Part shown: positions 41,800-51,327 of the stretch, in pieces
Layout: the number at the start of each line of letters is the position of its first letter
Position numbering within the stretch: position 1 is the stretch's first letter
NCBI RefSeq assembly: GCF_002272015.1
Contig: NZ_NPBY01000064.1
Coordinates: 1 to 51,340 of the forward strand
Reading direction: 5' to 3'
From: Paenibacillus campinasensis
GTDB lineage: Bacteria; Bacillota; Bacilli; Paenibacillales; Paenibacillaceae
Length of the DNA stretch: 51,340 nt
Translations under genes and position numbers: made by a program
Notes under the pieces: model-generated
Databases searched by the model: none
Seen by the model: only the letters and a program-made list of their open reading frames with translations
Told to the model about the DNA's origin: nothing

Positions 41800-42489
41800 A
41801 TGAGATTTGCAGTGCTGGTATTTCCCGGCTCCAACTGTGACATTGACTGCTACAAGGCGGTGGAAGAGACGATCGGCCAGCCGGTGGATTATGTGTGGCA
41901 TACGGCGACGGATCTCTCCCCTTACGACTGCATTTTGGTACCTGGCGGGTTCTCTTATGGGGATTACCTGCGGTGTGGTGCGATTTCCCGGTTCGCCCCG
42001 GTGATGAACGAAGTGGCCAAAGCGGCTGAAGAAGGCAAATATGTACTTGGCATCTGCAACGGATTCCAGATTTTGACGGAGGCAGGACTTCTTCCGGGAG
42101 CGCTCCGCCGCAATGAATCGATGAAGTTCCGTTGTCATGACAGTGTGCTTAAGGTAGTCAACAATACGACGCCATTTACACGTGATTATGCAGAGGGACA
42201 GGAGATTGTGATCCCGATTGCACATGGCGAGGGCAACTATTACTGTGATGAAGCAACGCTGAAGCAGCTCCGGGACAACCGGCAAATCGTATTTACGTAC
42301 AAGGATAATCCGAACGGCTCGGTGGCGGATATTGCAGGCATCTGCAACGAGCGCGGCAATGTGATCGGCATGATGCCGCATCCGGAGCGGGCCGTGAGCA
42401 GTCTGCTCGGATCGGTCGACGGCAAGGCAATGTTCACATCCATATTACAAGCTTGGAGGGATACTCATGGCGCAGCAAACGTCCGCTAA
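41800..42489 (+). CDS. purQ: phosphoribosylformylglycinamidine synthase, glutaminase subunit
   Basis: A 229-residue class I glutamine amidotransferase that supplies ammonia to PurL. Start MRFAVLVFPGSNCD; nucleophile Cys in GICNGFQILTEAG near 86; His/Glu pair in MPHPERA near 194-196. The open frame begins earlier (41737) in another part of purS, but ATG 41800 behind GGAGGGCT is the family start. It overlaps purL by 23 bases. Confidence 0.97.
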   Translation: MRFAVLVFPGSNCDIDCYKAVEETIGQPVDYVWHTATDLSPYDCILVPGGFSYGDYLRCGAISRFAPVMNEVAKAAEEGKYVLGICNGFQILTEAGLLPGALRRNESMKFRCHDSVLKVVNNTTPFTRDYAEGQEIVIPIAHGEGNYYCDEATLKQLRDNRQIVFTYKDNPNGSVADIAGICNERGNVIGMMPHPERAVSSLLGSVDGKAMFTSILQAWRDTHGAANVR

Positions 42490-44710
42490 GGAACCGACCG
42501 CAGAGCAGATCGCAGAACATCAGATTTACAAGCAGATGGGAGTTTCGGACAGCGAGTATGAGCTGATCTGTTCCTTCATGGGACGCAAGCCGAATTACAC
42601 GGAAATCGGCGTGTTCAGTGTCATGTGGTCCGAGCATTGCGCTTATAAAAATTCCAAGCCGCTGCTCCGCCGCTTTCCGACAAGCGGTCCGCGCGTCCTG
42701 ATGGGACCTGGTGAAGGCGCAGGGATTGTAGATATCGGCGACAATCAGGCCGTTGTATTTAAAATTGAGAGCCATAACCACCCTTCGGCAGTCGAGCCAT
42801 ACCAAGGCGCAGCGACAGGTGTCGGCGGCATCATCCGCGACATCTTCTCGATGGGAGCAAGACCGGTAGCGATCCTCAACTCGCTTCGCTTCGGCAAGCT
42901 GGAGAGCGACCGGGTGAAATATTTGTTCGAGCATGTCGTATCCGGCATCGCCGGTTACGGGAACTGTATCGGCATTCCGACTGTCGGAGGGGAAGTGGTG
43001 TTTGACGAGAGTTATGAAGGCAACCCGCTGGTCAACGCGATGTGTGTCGGCATTATCGAGCATGACAAAATTCAGCGCGGCGTGGCCAAAGGGGTCGGCA
43101 ATCCGGTCTTCTACGTAGGTCCTCCTACGGGCCGGGACGGCATTCACGGAGCGACCTTTGCCTCCGTCGAGCTGACCGAGGAATCGGAAGCGAACCGGAC
43201 AGCGGTTCAGGTTGGCGATCCGTTCATGGAGAAGCTGGTCATGGAAGCATGCCTGGAACTGATTAACTCGGGCATTGTGCTCGGCATTCAGGATATGGGC
43301 GCCGCAGGCTTAACCTGCTCCAGCGCCGAGATGGCGAGCAAGGCCGGCAACGGGCTTGAGCTGTACCTGGATCAGGTGCCGCAGCGCGAGGAAGGCATGA
43401 CGCCTTATGAAATGATGCTGTCCGAGTCCCAGGAGCGCATGCTGTTTGTCGTAGAGCCGCGGCATGAGGCGCAGGCGCGCGAAATTTTCGAGCGCTGGGG
43501 CGTCATCTGCGCCAAAGTCGGCAAAGTAACCGACGATGGACGTCTGAAGCTGTTCCATCACGGCGAAGTGGTTGGCGACATGCCGGTCAAAGCGCTGGTG
43601 GACGAGTGCCCGATCTACAACAAGCCGTCTGAGGTTCCTGCCTATTACAAGGAGCAGGCTTCTGTCGACACGCTGCGTTATGAGGAAGTGAAGGATCTGG
43701 GCGGCGCCCTCAAGAAGGTGCTCGGTTCCCCGAGCCTGGCAAGCAAAGCCTGGGTCTATAACCAATATGACTATATGGTTCGCACCAGCACGGCCGTTCG
43801 TCCGGGTTCGGACGCAGCGGTAGTGACCGTTGAAGGTACGCGCAAGGCGCTGGCGATGACGACGGATTGCAACGGGCGTTATGTATATCTGGATCCGGAG
43901 CTGGGCGGCAAAATTGCAGTCAGCGAAGCGGCGCGCAACATTGTATGCTCAGGCGCCGAGCCGCTGGCGATTACGGACAACCTGAACTTCGGCAGTCCGG
44001 AGAAGCCGGATATTTTCTGGCAGATGGAACAAGCGGTGGACGGCATGGCGGAAGCCTGCCGCGAGCTGGAGACGCCGGTTATCGGCGGCAACGTCAGCCT
44101 GTACAACGAGAATGCCAAAGGCGCGATCTACCCGACACCGGTGGTTGGTATGGTCGGCTTGATCCACGATACGGATCATATTACAACCCAAGGCTTTAAA
44201 GCCGAAGGCGACCTTGTTTATGTGCTCGGTGAGACTTATGCAGAGCTTGGCGGCAGTGAGTTCCAGGCTGTTGTGCACGGCGTGTCCGAAGGCAGACCGC
44301 CTCAGCTTGATCTTGCTACCGAGAAGAAACTGCTTTCCGCTGTGCTGAAGGCGATTCAGTCCGGATTGGTGCAATCCGCACATGACGTGTCCGAAGGCGG
44401 GCTTGCGGCTGCGCTTGCCGAGAGCTGCATCAGCGGCAATGTCGGCGCATCGATTGCGCTGGCAAGTGAGCTGCGGAGTGATATTATGCTCTTCAGCGAA
44501 AGCCAGTCCCGCATCGTGCTATCCATTTCGCCGGATCACAAAAATTCGTTTGAACAGCTGGTGCAGGAAGCGGGTGTGCCATTTACCCCAGTAGGTCTGG
44601 TCGGAGGAAACAAGCTTAGCATTACGATTAACGGTGCTTCTGCGCTGGAAGAATCCGTGGAGGCTTTGAAATCCGTCTGGGAGGATGCCATTCCATGTCT
44701 CATGAACTGA
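42467..44710 (+). CDS. purL: phosphoribosylformylglycinamidine synthase, synthetase subunit
   Basis: A 747-residue AIRS-like ATPase that converts FGAR to FGAM with ammonia from PurQ. Recognised by SVMWSEHCAYKNSKPLL, KIESHNHPSAVEPYQGAATGVGGIIRDI, IQDMGAAGLTCSSAEMA and GGNVSLYNEN. Size fits the small PurL that works with PurS and PurQ. It overlaps purQ upstream and purF downstream (16 bases), so the block is translationally coupled. Confidence 0.98.
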   Translation: MAQQTSAKEPTAEQIAEHQIYKQMGVSDSEYELICSFMGRKPNYTEIGVFSVMWSEHCAYKNSKPLLRRFPTSGPRVLMGPGEGAGIVDIGDNQAVVFKIESHNHPSAVEPYQGAATGVGGIIRDIFSMGARPVAILNSLRFGKLESDRVKYLFEHVVSGIAGYGNCIGIPTVGGEVVFDESYEGNPLVNAMCVGIIEHDKIQRGVAKGVGNPVFYVGPPTGRDGIHGATFASVELTEESEANRTAVQVGDPFMEKLVMEACLELINSGIVLGIQDMGAAGLTCSSAEMASKAGNGLELYLDQVPQREEGMTPYEMMLSESQERMLFVVEPRHEAQAREIFERWGVICAKVGKVTDDGRLKLFHHGEVVGDMPVKALVDECPIYNKPSEVPAYYKEQASVDTLRYEEVKDLGGALKKVLGSPSLASKAWVYNQYDYMVRTSTAVRPGSDAAVVTVEGTRKALAMTTDCNGRYVYLDPELGGKIAVSEAARNIVCSGAEPLAITDNLNFGSPEKPDIFWQMEQAVDGMAEACRELETPVIGGNVSLYNENAKGAIYPTPVVGMVGLIHDTDHITTQGFKAEGDLVYVLGETYAELGGSEFQAVVHGVSEGRPPQLDLATEKKLLSAVLKAIQSGLVQSAHDVSEGGLAAALAESCISGNVGASIALASELRSDIMLFSESQSRIVLSISPDHKNSFEQLVQEAGVPFTPVGLVGGNKLSITINGASALEESVEALKSVWEDAIPCLMN

Positions 44711-46179
44711 TACCCGATGCACTGTGGACAGGGGATTACTATAATGAGGGAACAGGTCGAAGCGACATTTTTGATACGTTAAAAGAAGAGTGCGGCGTTT
44801 TCGGGGTGTTTGGACACCCTGACGCCGCCTCCCTTTCCTATTACGGCCTTCACGCGCTTCAGCACCGCGGTGAGGAGAGCGCAGGAATCTGCGTATCGGA
44901 TGGGGAAGGCGAGGATTTCAATTATCATCGCGGCATGGGACTGGTCAAGGAAGTGTTTGACCGGGATAAGCTGGAGTCGCTGAAGGGGAGCATGTCGATT
45001 GGGCATGTTCGTTATTCCACCAGCGGAGACAGCCGACTTGCGAACGCCCAGCCGCTCGTATTCAAATATCGGGAAGGCAATCTGGCGATTGCGACCAACG
45101 GCAATATCGTGAATGAGCCTAAGCTGCGGCGGGAGCTGGAGCAGCAGGGCTCAATCTTTCAGACGACGAGCGATACCGAGGTGATTGCGCATTTGATTGC
45201 GCGCTCGCCGAAGGATTTTGTCGAGGCAGCCAAGGATGCGCTGCAGCGTTTGGTGGGCGGATTTGCTTTTCTGCTCATGACGAATGACAGGCTTCTCGTC
45301 GCTTCCGATCCGAACGGACTTCGTCCGCTGACGATGGGACGCTTGGGGGATGCATATGTATTCGCATCCGAGACCTGTGCGTTTGAAGTGATTGGGGCGG
45401 AGACCGTTCGGGATATTGCCCCAGGGGAACTGCTGATTCTCGACAAGGATGGCTTGCGCGAAGAGCGTTACACCTCTCCGGGGCGCAAGGCGCTCTGTGC
45501 GATGGAGTACATTTACTTCTCCCGGCCTGACAGTGATCTGAACGGCTCCAATCTGCACTCGGCCCGCAAACGGATGGGCAGCCGGATGGCGATTGAATCC
45601 TTTGTCGATGCGGATGTGGTGACCGGCGTGCCGGATTCCAGCATCTCGGCGGCCATCGGCTATGCTGAGCAGACGGGCATTCCGTACGAGCTTGGCCTGA
45701 TCAAAAATAAATATACCGGCCGGACCTTCATCCAGCCAAGCCAGGAGCTGCGCGAACAGGGCGTCAAGATGAAGCTGAGCGCCGTGCGCCGGGTGGTTGA
45801 AGGCAAACGCGTGGTCATGATCGATGACTCCATCGTGCGGGGCACGACCTCTCGCCGGATCGTCAATCTGCTGAGGGAGGCGGGAGCGACCGAGGTGCAT
45901 GTGCGCATTACGTCGCCTCCGTTCAAGAATCCTTGCTTCTACGGTATCGATACGCCGGATCGCAAGGAGCTGATCGCTTCCTCCAAAACGGTGGAAGAGA
46001 TTTGCCAGGAAATAAATGCCGATTCGCTCTCCTTCCTGAGTCCTGAAGGGCTGATTACAGCGATCGGAGGCTATGATGAGGCCAGTTTCAAAGGTGGACT
46101 GTGCCTGGCCTGCTTTGACAATGATTACCCGACCCCGGTTGATTTCGGCGGCGACGAGAAGATGAGCTGCAGCTGCTGA
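44695..46179 (+). CDS. purF: amidophosphoribosyltransferase
   Basis: A 494-residue enzyme that makes phosphoribosylamine from PRPP and glutamine, the committed step. The N-terminal glutaminase nucleophile is Cys33 in KEECGVFGVFGH, implying removal of a 32-residue propeptide, clearly longer than the short one of Bacillus subtilis. The PRPP site is VVMIDDSIVRGTTSRRIV. Cys residues in PCFYGID and LCLACFDNDYP fit the Fe-S cluster of Bacillus-type PurF. It overlaps purL. The ATG is the only reasonable start. Confidence 0.97.
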   Translation: MSHELIPDALWTGDYYNEGTGRSDIFDTLKEECGVFGVFGHPDAASLSYYGLHALQHRGEESAGICVSDGEGEDFNYHRGMGLVKEVFDRDKLESLKGSMSIGHVRYSTSGDSRLANAQPLVFKYREGNLAIATNGNIVNEPKLRRELEQQGSIFQTTSDTEVIAHLIARSPKDFVEAAKDALQRLVGGFAFLLMTNDRLLVASDPNGLRPLTMGRLGDAYVFASETCAFEVIGAETVRDIAPGELLILDKDGLREERYTSPGRKALCAMEYIYFSRPDSDLNGSNLHSARKRMGSRMAIESFVDADVVTGVPDSSISAAIGYAEQTGIPYELGLIKNKYTGRTFIQPSQELREQGVKMKLSAVRRVVEGKRVVMIDDSIVRGTTSRRIVNLLREAGATEVHVRITSPPFKNPCFYGIDTPDRKELIASSKTVEEICQEINADSLSFLSPEGLITAIGGYDEASFKGGLCLACFDNDYPTPVDFGGDEKMSCSC

Positions 46180-46542
46180 TCCTCCTGTAGTGCACCCGGG
46201 TCGTGTGTGGCCTGCGGATTAAAGGTTTGTGCGCGGTTTGTGCGAATCATCGTACAAACCCAGGCACAATGCTTGATTTAGATGTTAAGCGGGTGAAGGA
46301 TTGGATGAATGCAGCGCATGACCCCGTGAGCTTACGGAGCCCGGTGAAAGGTTAAGCCCGTGAAATATACAGTGTACAAAGCACAGTGACCCTAAGCGGC
46401 AAGTTATCGAGTATCTCAAGCGCCTGGGGCGCTATATAGACGAAGAGTTAAGCAAATTGCTGATTCATCAGATGAAATATATCAGGATGTTGGACGATTT
46501 CGATCACCGATGTTCTCAATAAGCTAAAGGAGTGTTGAGCTC
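46180..46542 (+). other. 363-base gap between purF and purM
   Basis: The largest gap inside the pur operon. GGTTTGTGCG occurs twice in tandem (46224 and 46235), and the second copy pairs with CGTACAAACC at 46251-46260 in a hairpin without T-run. From 46364 to 46522 an open stretch of 52 codons without a usable start reads like protein (VIEYLKRLGRYIDEELSK, then MKYIRMLDDFDHRCSQ, stop). A GTG at 46358 starts a nine-codon frame offset by one base, as if a small gene had suffered a frameshift. No terminator is evident. Confidence 0.5.
46364..46522 (+). pseudogene. possible frameshifted small ORF between purF and purM
   Basis: A 52-codon open frame with helical, charged sequence but no start codon at its head. 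The preceding GTG frame (46358, reading MKYTVYKAQ then stop at 46385-46387) would join it by a one-base shift near 46385. That would give a protein of about 55 residues. I do not recognise it. It might be a decayed gene or chance. Confidence 0.25.
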
Positions 46543-47583
46543 GTGTCGGATACTTATAAAAACGCAGGCGTGGATATCGCAGCGGGCAATGAAGCCGTAG
46601 AGCGGATGAAGAAGCATGTCAAAACGACGTTCAGGCCGGAGGTCATGACCGATCTGGGCGGGTTTGGCGCGCTGTTCAAGCTGAATAAGGATTTATATGA
46701 AGAGCCGGTGCTTGTTTCCGGCACGGACGGGGTTGGTACCAAGCTGAAGCTTGCTTTTGCGATGGACCGGCATGACACGATCGGCATCGATGCGGTGGCG
46801 ATGTGTGTCAACGACGTTGTCGTGCAGGGGGCAGAGCCGCTCTTTTTTCTCGATTATTTGGCCTGTGACAAAGTCATCCCTGCCAAAATCGAAGCGATTG
46901 TCAAAGGCATTGCGGACGGATGCAATCAGGCTGGCTGCTCGCTGATCGGTGGCGAAACCGCTGAAATGCCGGGCATGTACAGTGAAGGCGAGTATGATAT
47001 CGCCGGCTTTACCGTTGGTATTGTGGACCGTAAGAAAATGATCAACGGATCAAGCATTGGGGCAGGCGACACGGTCATCGGACTGGCATCCAGCGGCGTG
47101 CACAGCAATGGCTTCTCGCTTGTGCGCAAGCTGCTGCTGGAGCAATGCGGCTATTCGCTGGAGCAGGAGCTTCCAGAGCTTGGCGGTCGGCTGGGTGATG
47201 TGCTGCTGGCGCCAACGAGAATCTATGTGAAACCGCTGCTCGGTTTAATGAAGGAGATCGAGGTCAAAGGCATGGCGCATATTACAGGAGGCGGATTTAT
47301 TGAGAATATTCCGCGCATGCTGCCAGAGAACGTCAATGTCGACATCGATTACGGCTCCTGGCCGATTCTGCCGATTTTCCAGCTGATGCAGGAGAAGGGC
47401 AGCATCTCGAACCGCGATATGTTTACGACATTTAATATGGGGATCGGGATGGTGCTTGTCGTTAAGGAGCAGGATGCCGAGACTGCGCTTCAATCTCTGC
47501 GTGCTGCAGGGGAAGAAGCGTATGTGATCGGGCGTGTGACATCCGGAGAGCAGAAGGTTACCTTTACGGGGGCTGAAGTATAA
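46543..47583 (+). CDS. purM: phosphoribosylformylglycinamidine cyclo-ligase
   Basis: A 346-residue AIR synthetase that closes the imidazole ring of FGAM using ATP. Motifs: GGFGALFKL, VSGTDGVGTKLKLAF, GGETAEMPGMY and HITGGGFIENIPRML. The start is a GTG about 11 bases after AAAGGAG. It follows the long gap after purF. Its TAA shares a base with the purN ATG. Confidence 0.97.
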   Translation: MSDTYKNAGVDIAAGNEAVERMKKHVKTTFRPEVMTDLGGFGALFKLNKDLYEEPVLVSGTDGVGTKLKLAFAMDRHDTIGIDAVAMCVNDVVVQGAEPLFFLDYLACDKVIPAKIEAIVKGIADGCNQAGCSLIGGETAEMPGMYSEGEYDIAGFTVGIVDRKKMINGSSIGAGDTVIGLASSGVHSNGFSLVRKLLLEQCGYSLEQELPELGGRLGDVLLAPTRIYVKPLLGLMKEIEVKGMAHITGGGFIENIPRMLPENVNVDIDYGSWPILPIFQLMQEKGSISNRDMFTTFNMGIGMVLVVKEQDAETALQSLRAAGEEAYVIGRVTSGEQKVTFTGAEV

Positions 47584-48194
47584 TGAGCGCGTATCGGATC
47601 GCGGTGTTCGCTTCCGGCAGAGGCAGCAATTTTCAGGCTTTGGTGGACGCGCAGCGAGCTGGTGTTCTCGGCGGCGACATCTGTGTTCTGGTCTGTGACA
47701 AACCGCAAGCGCCGGTCGTCGGACTGGCGCAGGCTGCGGGGGTGGACACCTATGTGTTTCAGCCGAAGGATTACGCCTCGAAGGAGGACTATGAACGCGG
47801 GGTCGCTGCGGAGCTTGCGCGAAAAGGCGTTCAATTGATTGTGCTGGCTGGTTATATGCGGCTGCTGAGCCCTGTGCTTGTCGAAGCCTACAGCGGTAAG
47901 ATCATCAATATTCACCCCTCGCTGCTTCCGGCATTTCCAGGCAAGGATGCGATCGGACAAGCGCTGCAATACGGTGTGAAAGTGACCGGCGTTACCGTTC
48001 ACTTTGTGGATGGCGGTATGGATACGGGGCCGGTGATCGCGCAGCGGGCGGTCGAAGTGCTGGCTGGTGATGATGCTGAAACTTTGGCCCAGCGAATTCA
48101 TGCGGTGGAGCAGAAGCTATATCCTGAGGTCGTGTCCTGGTTTACCGGAGGCCGGGTATCGCTTGATGGGCGTAAGGTGACGATTGTGGAATAA
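47583..48194 (+). CDS. purN: phosphoribosylglycinamide formyltransferase
   Basis: A 203-residue GAR transformylase using 10-formyl-THF. Motifs: VFASGRGSNFQAL (phosphate binding), NIHPSLLPAFPGKDA with the catalytic Asn-His, and HFVDGGMDTGPVI. It begins on the last base of the purM stop and ends 124 bases before purH, with a small A+U-rich hairpin in between. Confidence 0.97.
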   Translation: MSAYRIAVFASGRGSNFQALVDAQRAGVLGGDICVLVCDKPQAPVVGLAQAAGVDTYVFQPKDYASKEDYERGVAAELARKGVQLIVLAGYMRLLSPVLVEAYSGKIINIHPSLLPAFPGKDAIGQALQYGVKVTGVTVHFVDGGMDTGPVIAQRAVEVLAGDDAETLAQRIHAVEQKLYPEVVSWFTGGRVSLDGRKVTIVE

Positions 48195-48206
48195 TCGACA
48201 TGTTCG

Positions 48207-48228
48207 ATATTTCTCGGGAAATATTTTT
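48207..48228 (+). terminator. weak terminator-like hairpin between purN and purH
   Basis: ATATTTC (48207-48213) pairs with GAAATAT (48218-48224), and the run TTTTT follows directly. The A-U stem is weak, so partial termination or an mRNA processing site is more likely than a full stop. Confidence 0.4.
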
Positions 48229-48318
48229 AACCGTTCGGTTTATCGACAGCATCTGTGAGCATGAACGGCATGAGATTGCAAAACAACGGATTTTTCATTC
48301 CATATAGGAGGTATAGAC

Positions 48319-49866
48319 GTGGGAATCAAACGAGCATTGGTCAGTGTTTCGGATAAAACAGGGATCGTGGAATTTTGCCGTGAACTGTCTGCACTAGGGG
48401 TGGAGATTATTTCGACAGGAGGCACCAAGAGCCTCTTAGCCAAAGAAGGGGTGCCGGTAATCGGGATTTCGGACGTAACTGGGTTCCCGGAGATTTTGGA
48501 TGGCCGGGTGAAAACATTGCATCCTGCCGTTCATAGCGGCTTGCTGGCGATCCGTGACAGTGAAGAGCATCAGCGGCAAATGCAGGAGCTGGGCCTGGAT
48601 TATATCGACCTTGTGGTGGTGAATCTGTACCCGTTCCAGGAGACGATTGCCAAGCCTGACGTGGCCTACGAGGATGCGATTGAGAATATCGACATTGGCG
48701 GCCCGACGATGCTGCGTTCGGCTGCAAAAAACCACGCATTTGTCAGTGTTGTTGTCGATGCGGCGGATTATGGCACGGTCATTGAGGAAATTCGCAGTGC
48801 CGGAGACACGACGCTTGAAACGCGCAAGCGGCTTGCGGCCAAAGTGTTCCGTCACACAGGCGCGTATGACACGCTCATTTCCGAGTATTTGTCGAATGTG
48901 ACCGGCGATCCGCTGCCTGAGCGTTTCAGCGTTACTTATGAGAAGATCCAGGATCTTCGCTACGGGGAGAATCCGCATCAAAAGGCAGCCTTTTACAAGA
49001 AGCCGCTTGCTCCGGCCGGCACGCTGACAACCGCTGAGCAGCTTCATGGCAAAGAGCTGTCCTACAACAACATCAATGATGCGAATGCCGCGCTGCAAAT
49101 TGTCAAAGAATTTGACGAGCCCGCTGTCGTTGCCGTGAAGCATATGAATCCATGCGGAGTCGGTATCGGAAACAATGTGCTGGAGGCATACCAGAAAGCT
49201 TATGACGCTGATCCGGTATCGATCTTTGGCGGGATTGTGGCTGCCAACCGTACGATTGATGCACCGACGGCCGAGCTGCTGAAGGAGATTTTCCTTGAGA
49301 TTATTCTTGCGCCGGATTTCACCCCGGAAGCGCTTGAAATTCTGACCAAGAAGAAGAATATCCGTCTGCTCAAGATGGGTGAATTCGCCTCGGCTAAAGA
49401 ACGGAAAAGCACGCTGGCGGTTACAACCATCGAAGGCGGCATGATTGTGCAGGAGAGCGATGTGCATTCCCTCGATCCGGCGGATCTGAAGGTGGTTACC
49501 GATCGCGAGCCTACGGAGGCGGAGCTGAAACAGCTGCTGTTCGGCTGGAAGGTTGTAAAACACGTGAAATCGAACGCCATTGTGCTTGCGGCCGATAATA
49601 TGACGATTGGCGTGGGCGCAGGACAGATGAACCGCGTCGGCGCTGCCCGTATCGCTATCGAGCAAGCCGGTGAGAAATCCAAGGGAGCTGTGCTGGCATC
49701 CGATGCGTTCTTCCCGATGGGAGATACGGTTGAGCTTGCGGCGAAAGCCGGCATTACGGCCATCATTCAGCCTGGCGGTTCCATCAAGGACGAGGAATCT
49801 ATCAAGGCCGCCAATGAGCATGGCATTGCTATGGTGTTCACGGGCGTGCGTCATTTCAAACACTAA
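48319..49866 (+). CDS. purH: bifunctional AICAR formyltransferase / IMP cyclohydrolase
   Basis: A 515-residue enzyme for the last two steps to IMP. The N-terminal MGS-like cyclohydrolase domain spans about 1-145 (IISTGGTKSLL, GFPEILDGRVKTLHP). The C-terminal transformylase carries KHMNPCGVGIG near 275 and ends with GGSIKDEESIKAA and the Phe/His-rich C-terminus. GTG start seven bases after TAGGAGGT. Confidence 0.98.
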   Translation: MGIKRALVSVSDKTGIVEFCRELSALGVEIISTGGTKSLLAKEGVPVIGISDVTGFPEILDGRVKTLHPAVHSGLLAIRDSEEHQRQMQELGLDYIDLVVVNLYPFQETIAKPDVAYEDAIENIDIGGPTMLRSAAKNHAFVSVVVDAADYGTVIEEIRSAGDTTLETRKRLAAKVFRHTGAYDTLISEYLSNVTGDPLPERFSVTYEKIQDLRYGENPHQKAAFYKKPLAPAGTLTTAEQLHGKELSYNNINDANAALQIVKEFDEPAVVAVKHMNPCGVGIGNNVLEAYQKAYDADPVSIFGGIVAANRTIDAPTAELLKEIFLEIILAPDFTPEALEILTKKKNIRLLKMGEFASAKERKSTLAVTTIEGGMIVQESDVHSLDPADLKVVTDREPTEAELKQLLFGWKVVKHVKSNAIVLAADNMTIGVGAGQMNRVGAARIAIEQAGEKSKGAVLASDAFFPMGDTVELAAKAGITAIIQPGGSIKDEESIKAANEHGIAMVFTGVRHFKH

Positions 49867-49915
49867 TGAGCACACATCGCCCATATGAACCGTGGGAGTT
49901 CCTTTTAATACATGA

Positions 49916-49936
49916 ATCATTCAGCCCGTGAATGAT
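49916..49936 (+). repeat. small hairpin between purH and purD
   Basis: ATCATTCA and TGAATGAT form a perfect 8-bp stem around GCCCG in the 129-base purH-purD gap. No T-run follows, so it is not a terminator; a role in mRNA stability is possible. Confidence 0.45.
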
Positions 49937-49995
49937 GCGATGCGGCTGATGGATCGATCCGATCCGAAGATTTTAATATGAACCGGAGGTAGAGC

Positions 49996-51264
49996 ATGGA
50001 CATTTTGGTTATCGGAGGCGGAGGACGCGAGCATGCCATCGTATGGGCGCTGTCCAAAAGCCCGAAAGCGGGAACGATCTATTGCGCACCAGGCAATGCG
50101 GGGATTGCCCAGTTGGCACAGTGCGTGCCGATTGCCGTCTCGGAGTTTGACAAGCTTACGGCTTTTGCAGCGGAGAAGCAGGTGGGACTGGTCGTAGTCG
50201 GACCGGATGATCCGCTTGCTGACGGCATCGTTGATGCGTTTGACGCAACAGGCATTCCTGTCTTCGGCCCCCGGAAAAATGCCGCTGAGATTGAAGGCAG
50301 CAAAACCTTCATGAAGGATCTGCTGCAGAAATACAGCATTCCGACGGCGGCTTATCAGAAGTTTGACAACTATGACGATGCGCTGGCTTATCTAAGGCAG
50401 CAGAAAGCGCCTATTGTCATTAAGGCCGACGGTCTGGCGGCTGGCAAAGGGGTTACCGTTGCTCGTACGATGGAGGAGGCCGAGGAGGCGCTCCATAATA
50501 TGATGCAGTCGAAAGTGTTCGGTGAGGCCGGCAGCCGGGTTGTCATCGAGGAATTCCTGGAAGGGCAGGAGATGTCGATTCTGGCCTTCGTTGACGGAGA
50601 GACAGTGAAGCCGATGTCTGCGGCCCAGGATCATAAGCCGGTATATGACGGGGATAAGGGGCCGAACACGGGCGGTATGGGAACCTACTCCCCGCTGCCT
50701 CATATCGATCCAAGCATCATTGAGGAAGCGGTTGAGACGATTATTAAGCCGACCGCGAAGGCGATGGTTGCGGAAGGTCGTCCGTTCCGCGGCGTCCTGT
50801 TCGCCGGACTGATGATTACGCCGGACGGCAAGCCGAAGACGATTGAGTTCAATGCCCGATTCGGCGATCCGGAGACGCAGGTCGTGCTCCCGCGTCTCAA
50901 GACCGATCTGCTGGAGGTATTCCTTGCAGCAGTGGAAGGCAGACTGGATGAGCTGGAGCTGGAATGGAGCGATGAAGCGGCCGTCTGTGTCATTCTCGCA
51001 TCCGGCGGTTATCCGGCTTCGTATCCTAAGGGGCTGCCGATTACCGACCTAGAGCAGGAGACGGAGCATACCCTGGTCTTCCATGCCGGCACCTCCCGGG
51101 ATGAGGATGGCACGTGGAGAACGAACGGCGGACGGGTATTGGGTGTCGTCGGCCTCGGTCCGGACATTGAGGCTGCGCGTGCGATTGCCTATCAGCGTGC
51201 GGAGCAGATCCAATTTGAAGGGAAGCACTGCCGGTCGGATATTGCGCTGAAAGCGTTGGTATAA
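49996..51264 (+). CDS. purD: phosphoribosylamine-glycine ligase
   Basis: A 422-residue ATP-grasp enzyme that joins glycine to phosphoribosylamine. Motifs: VIGGGGREHAIVWAL at the N-terminus, KADGLAAGKGVTVA, GGMGTYSPLP and EFNARFGDPETQVVLPRL. ATG after CCGGAGGTAGAG. Last gene of the operon, followed by a terminator. Confidence 0.98.
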   Translation: MDILVIGGGGREHAIVWALSKSPKAGTIYCAPGNAGIAQLAQCVPIAVSEFDKLTAFAAEKQVGLVVVGPDDPLADGIVDAFDATGIPVFGPRKNAAEIEGSKTFMKDLLQKYSIPTAAYQKFDNYDDALAYLRQQKAPIVIKADGLAAGKGVTVARTMEEAEEALHNMMQSKVFGEAGSRVVIEEFLEGQEMSILAFVDGETVKPMSAAQDHKPVYDGDKGPNTGGMGTYSPLPHIDPSIIEEAVETIIKPTAKAMVAEGRPFRGVLFAGLMITPDGKPKTIEFNARFGDPETQVVLPRLKTDLLEVFLAAVEGRLDELELEWSDEAAVCVILASGGYPASYPKGLPITDLEQETEHTLVFHAGTSRDEDGTWRTNGGRVLGVVGLGPDIEAARAIAYQRAEQIQFEGKHCRSDIALKALV

Positions 51265-51295
51265 TTATTGGCAGTAATAGAAAATGATAAAAAAG

Positions 51296-51327
51296 AGGAG
51301 CTCTCATTAATGGGAGCTCCTTTATAT
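51296..51327 (+). terminator. terminator of the pur operon
   Basis: AGGAGCTC (51296-51303) pairs with GAGCTCCT (51314-51321), with possible extra pairing CAT/ATG inside, then a T-rich tail TTTATATT. It lies about 30 bases after the purD stop. Confidence 0.85.
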
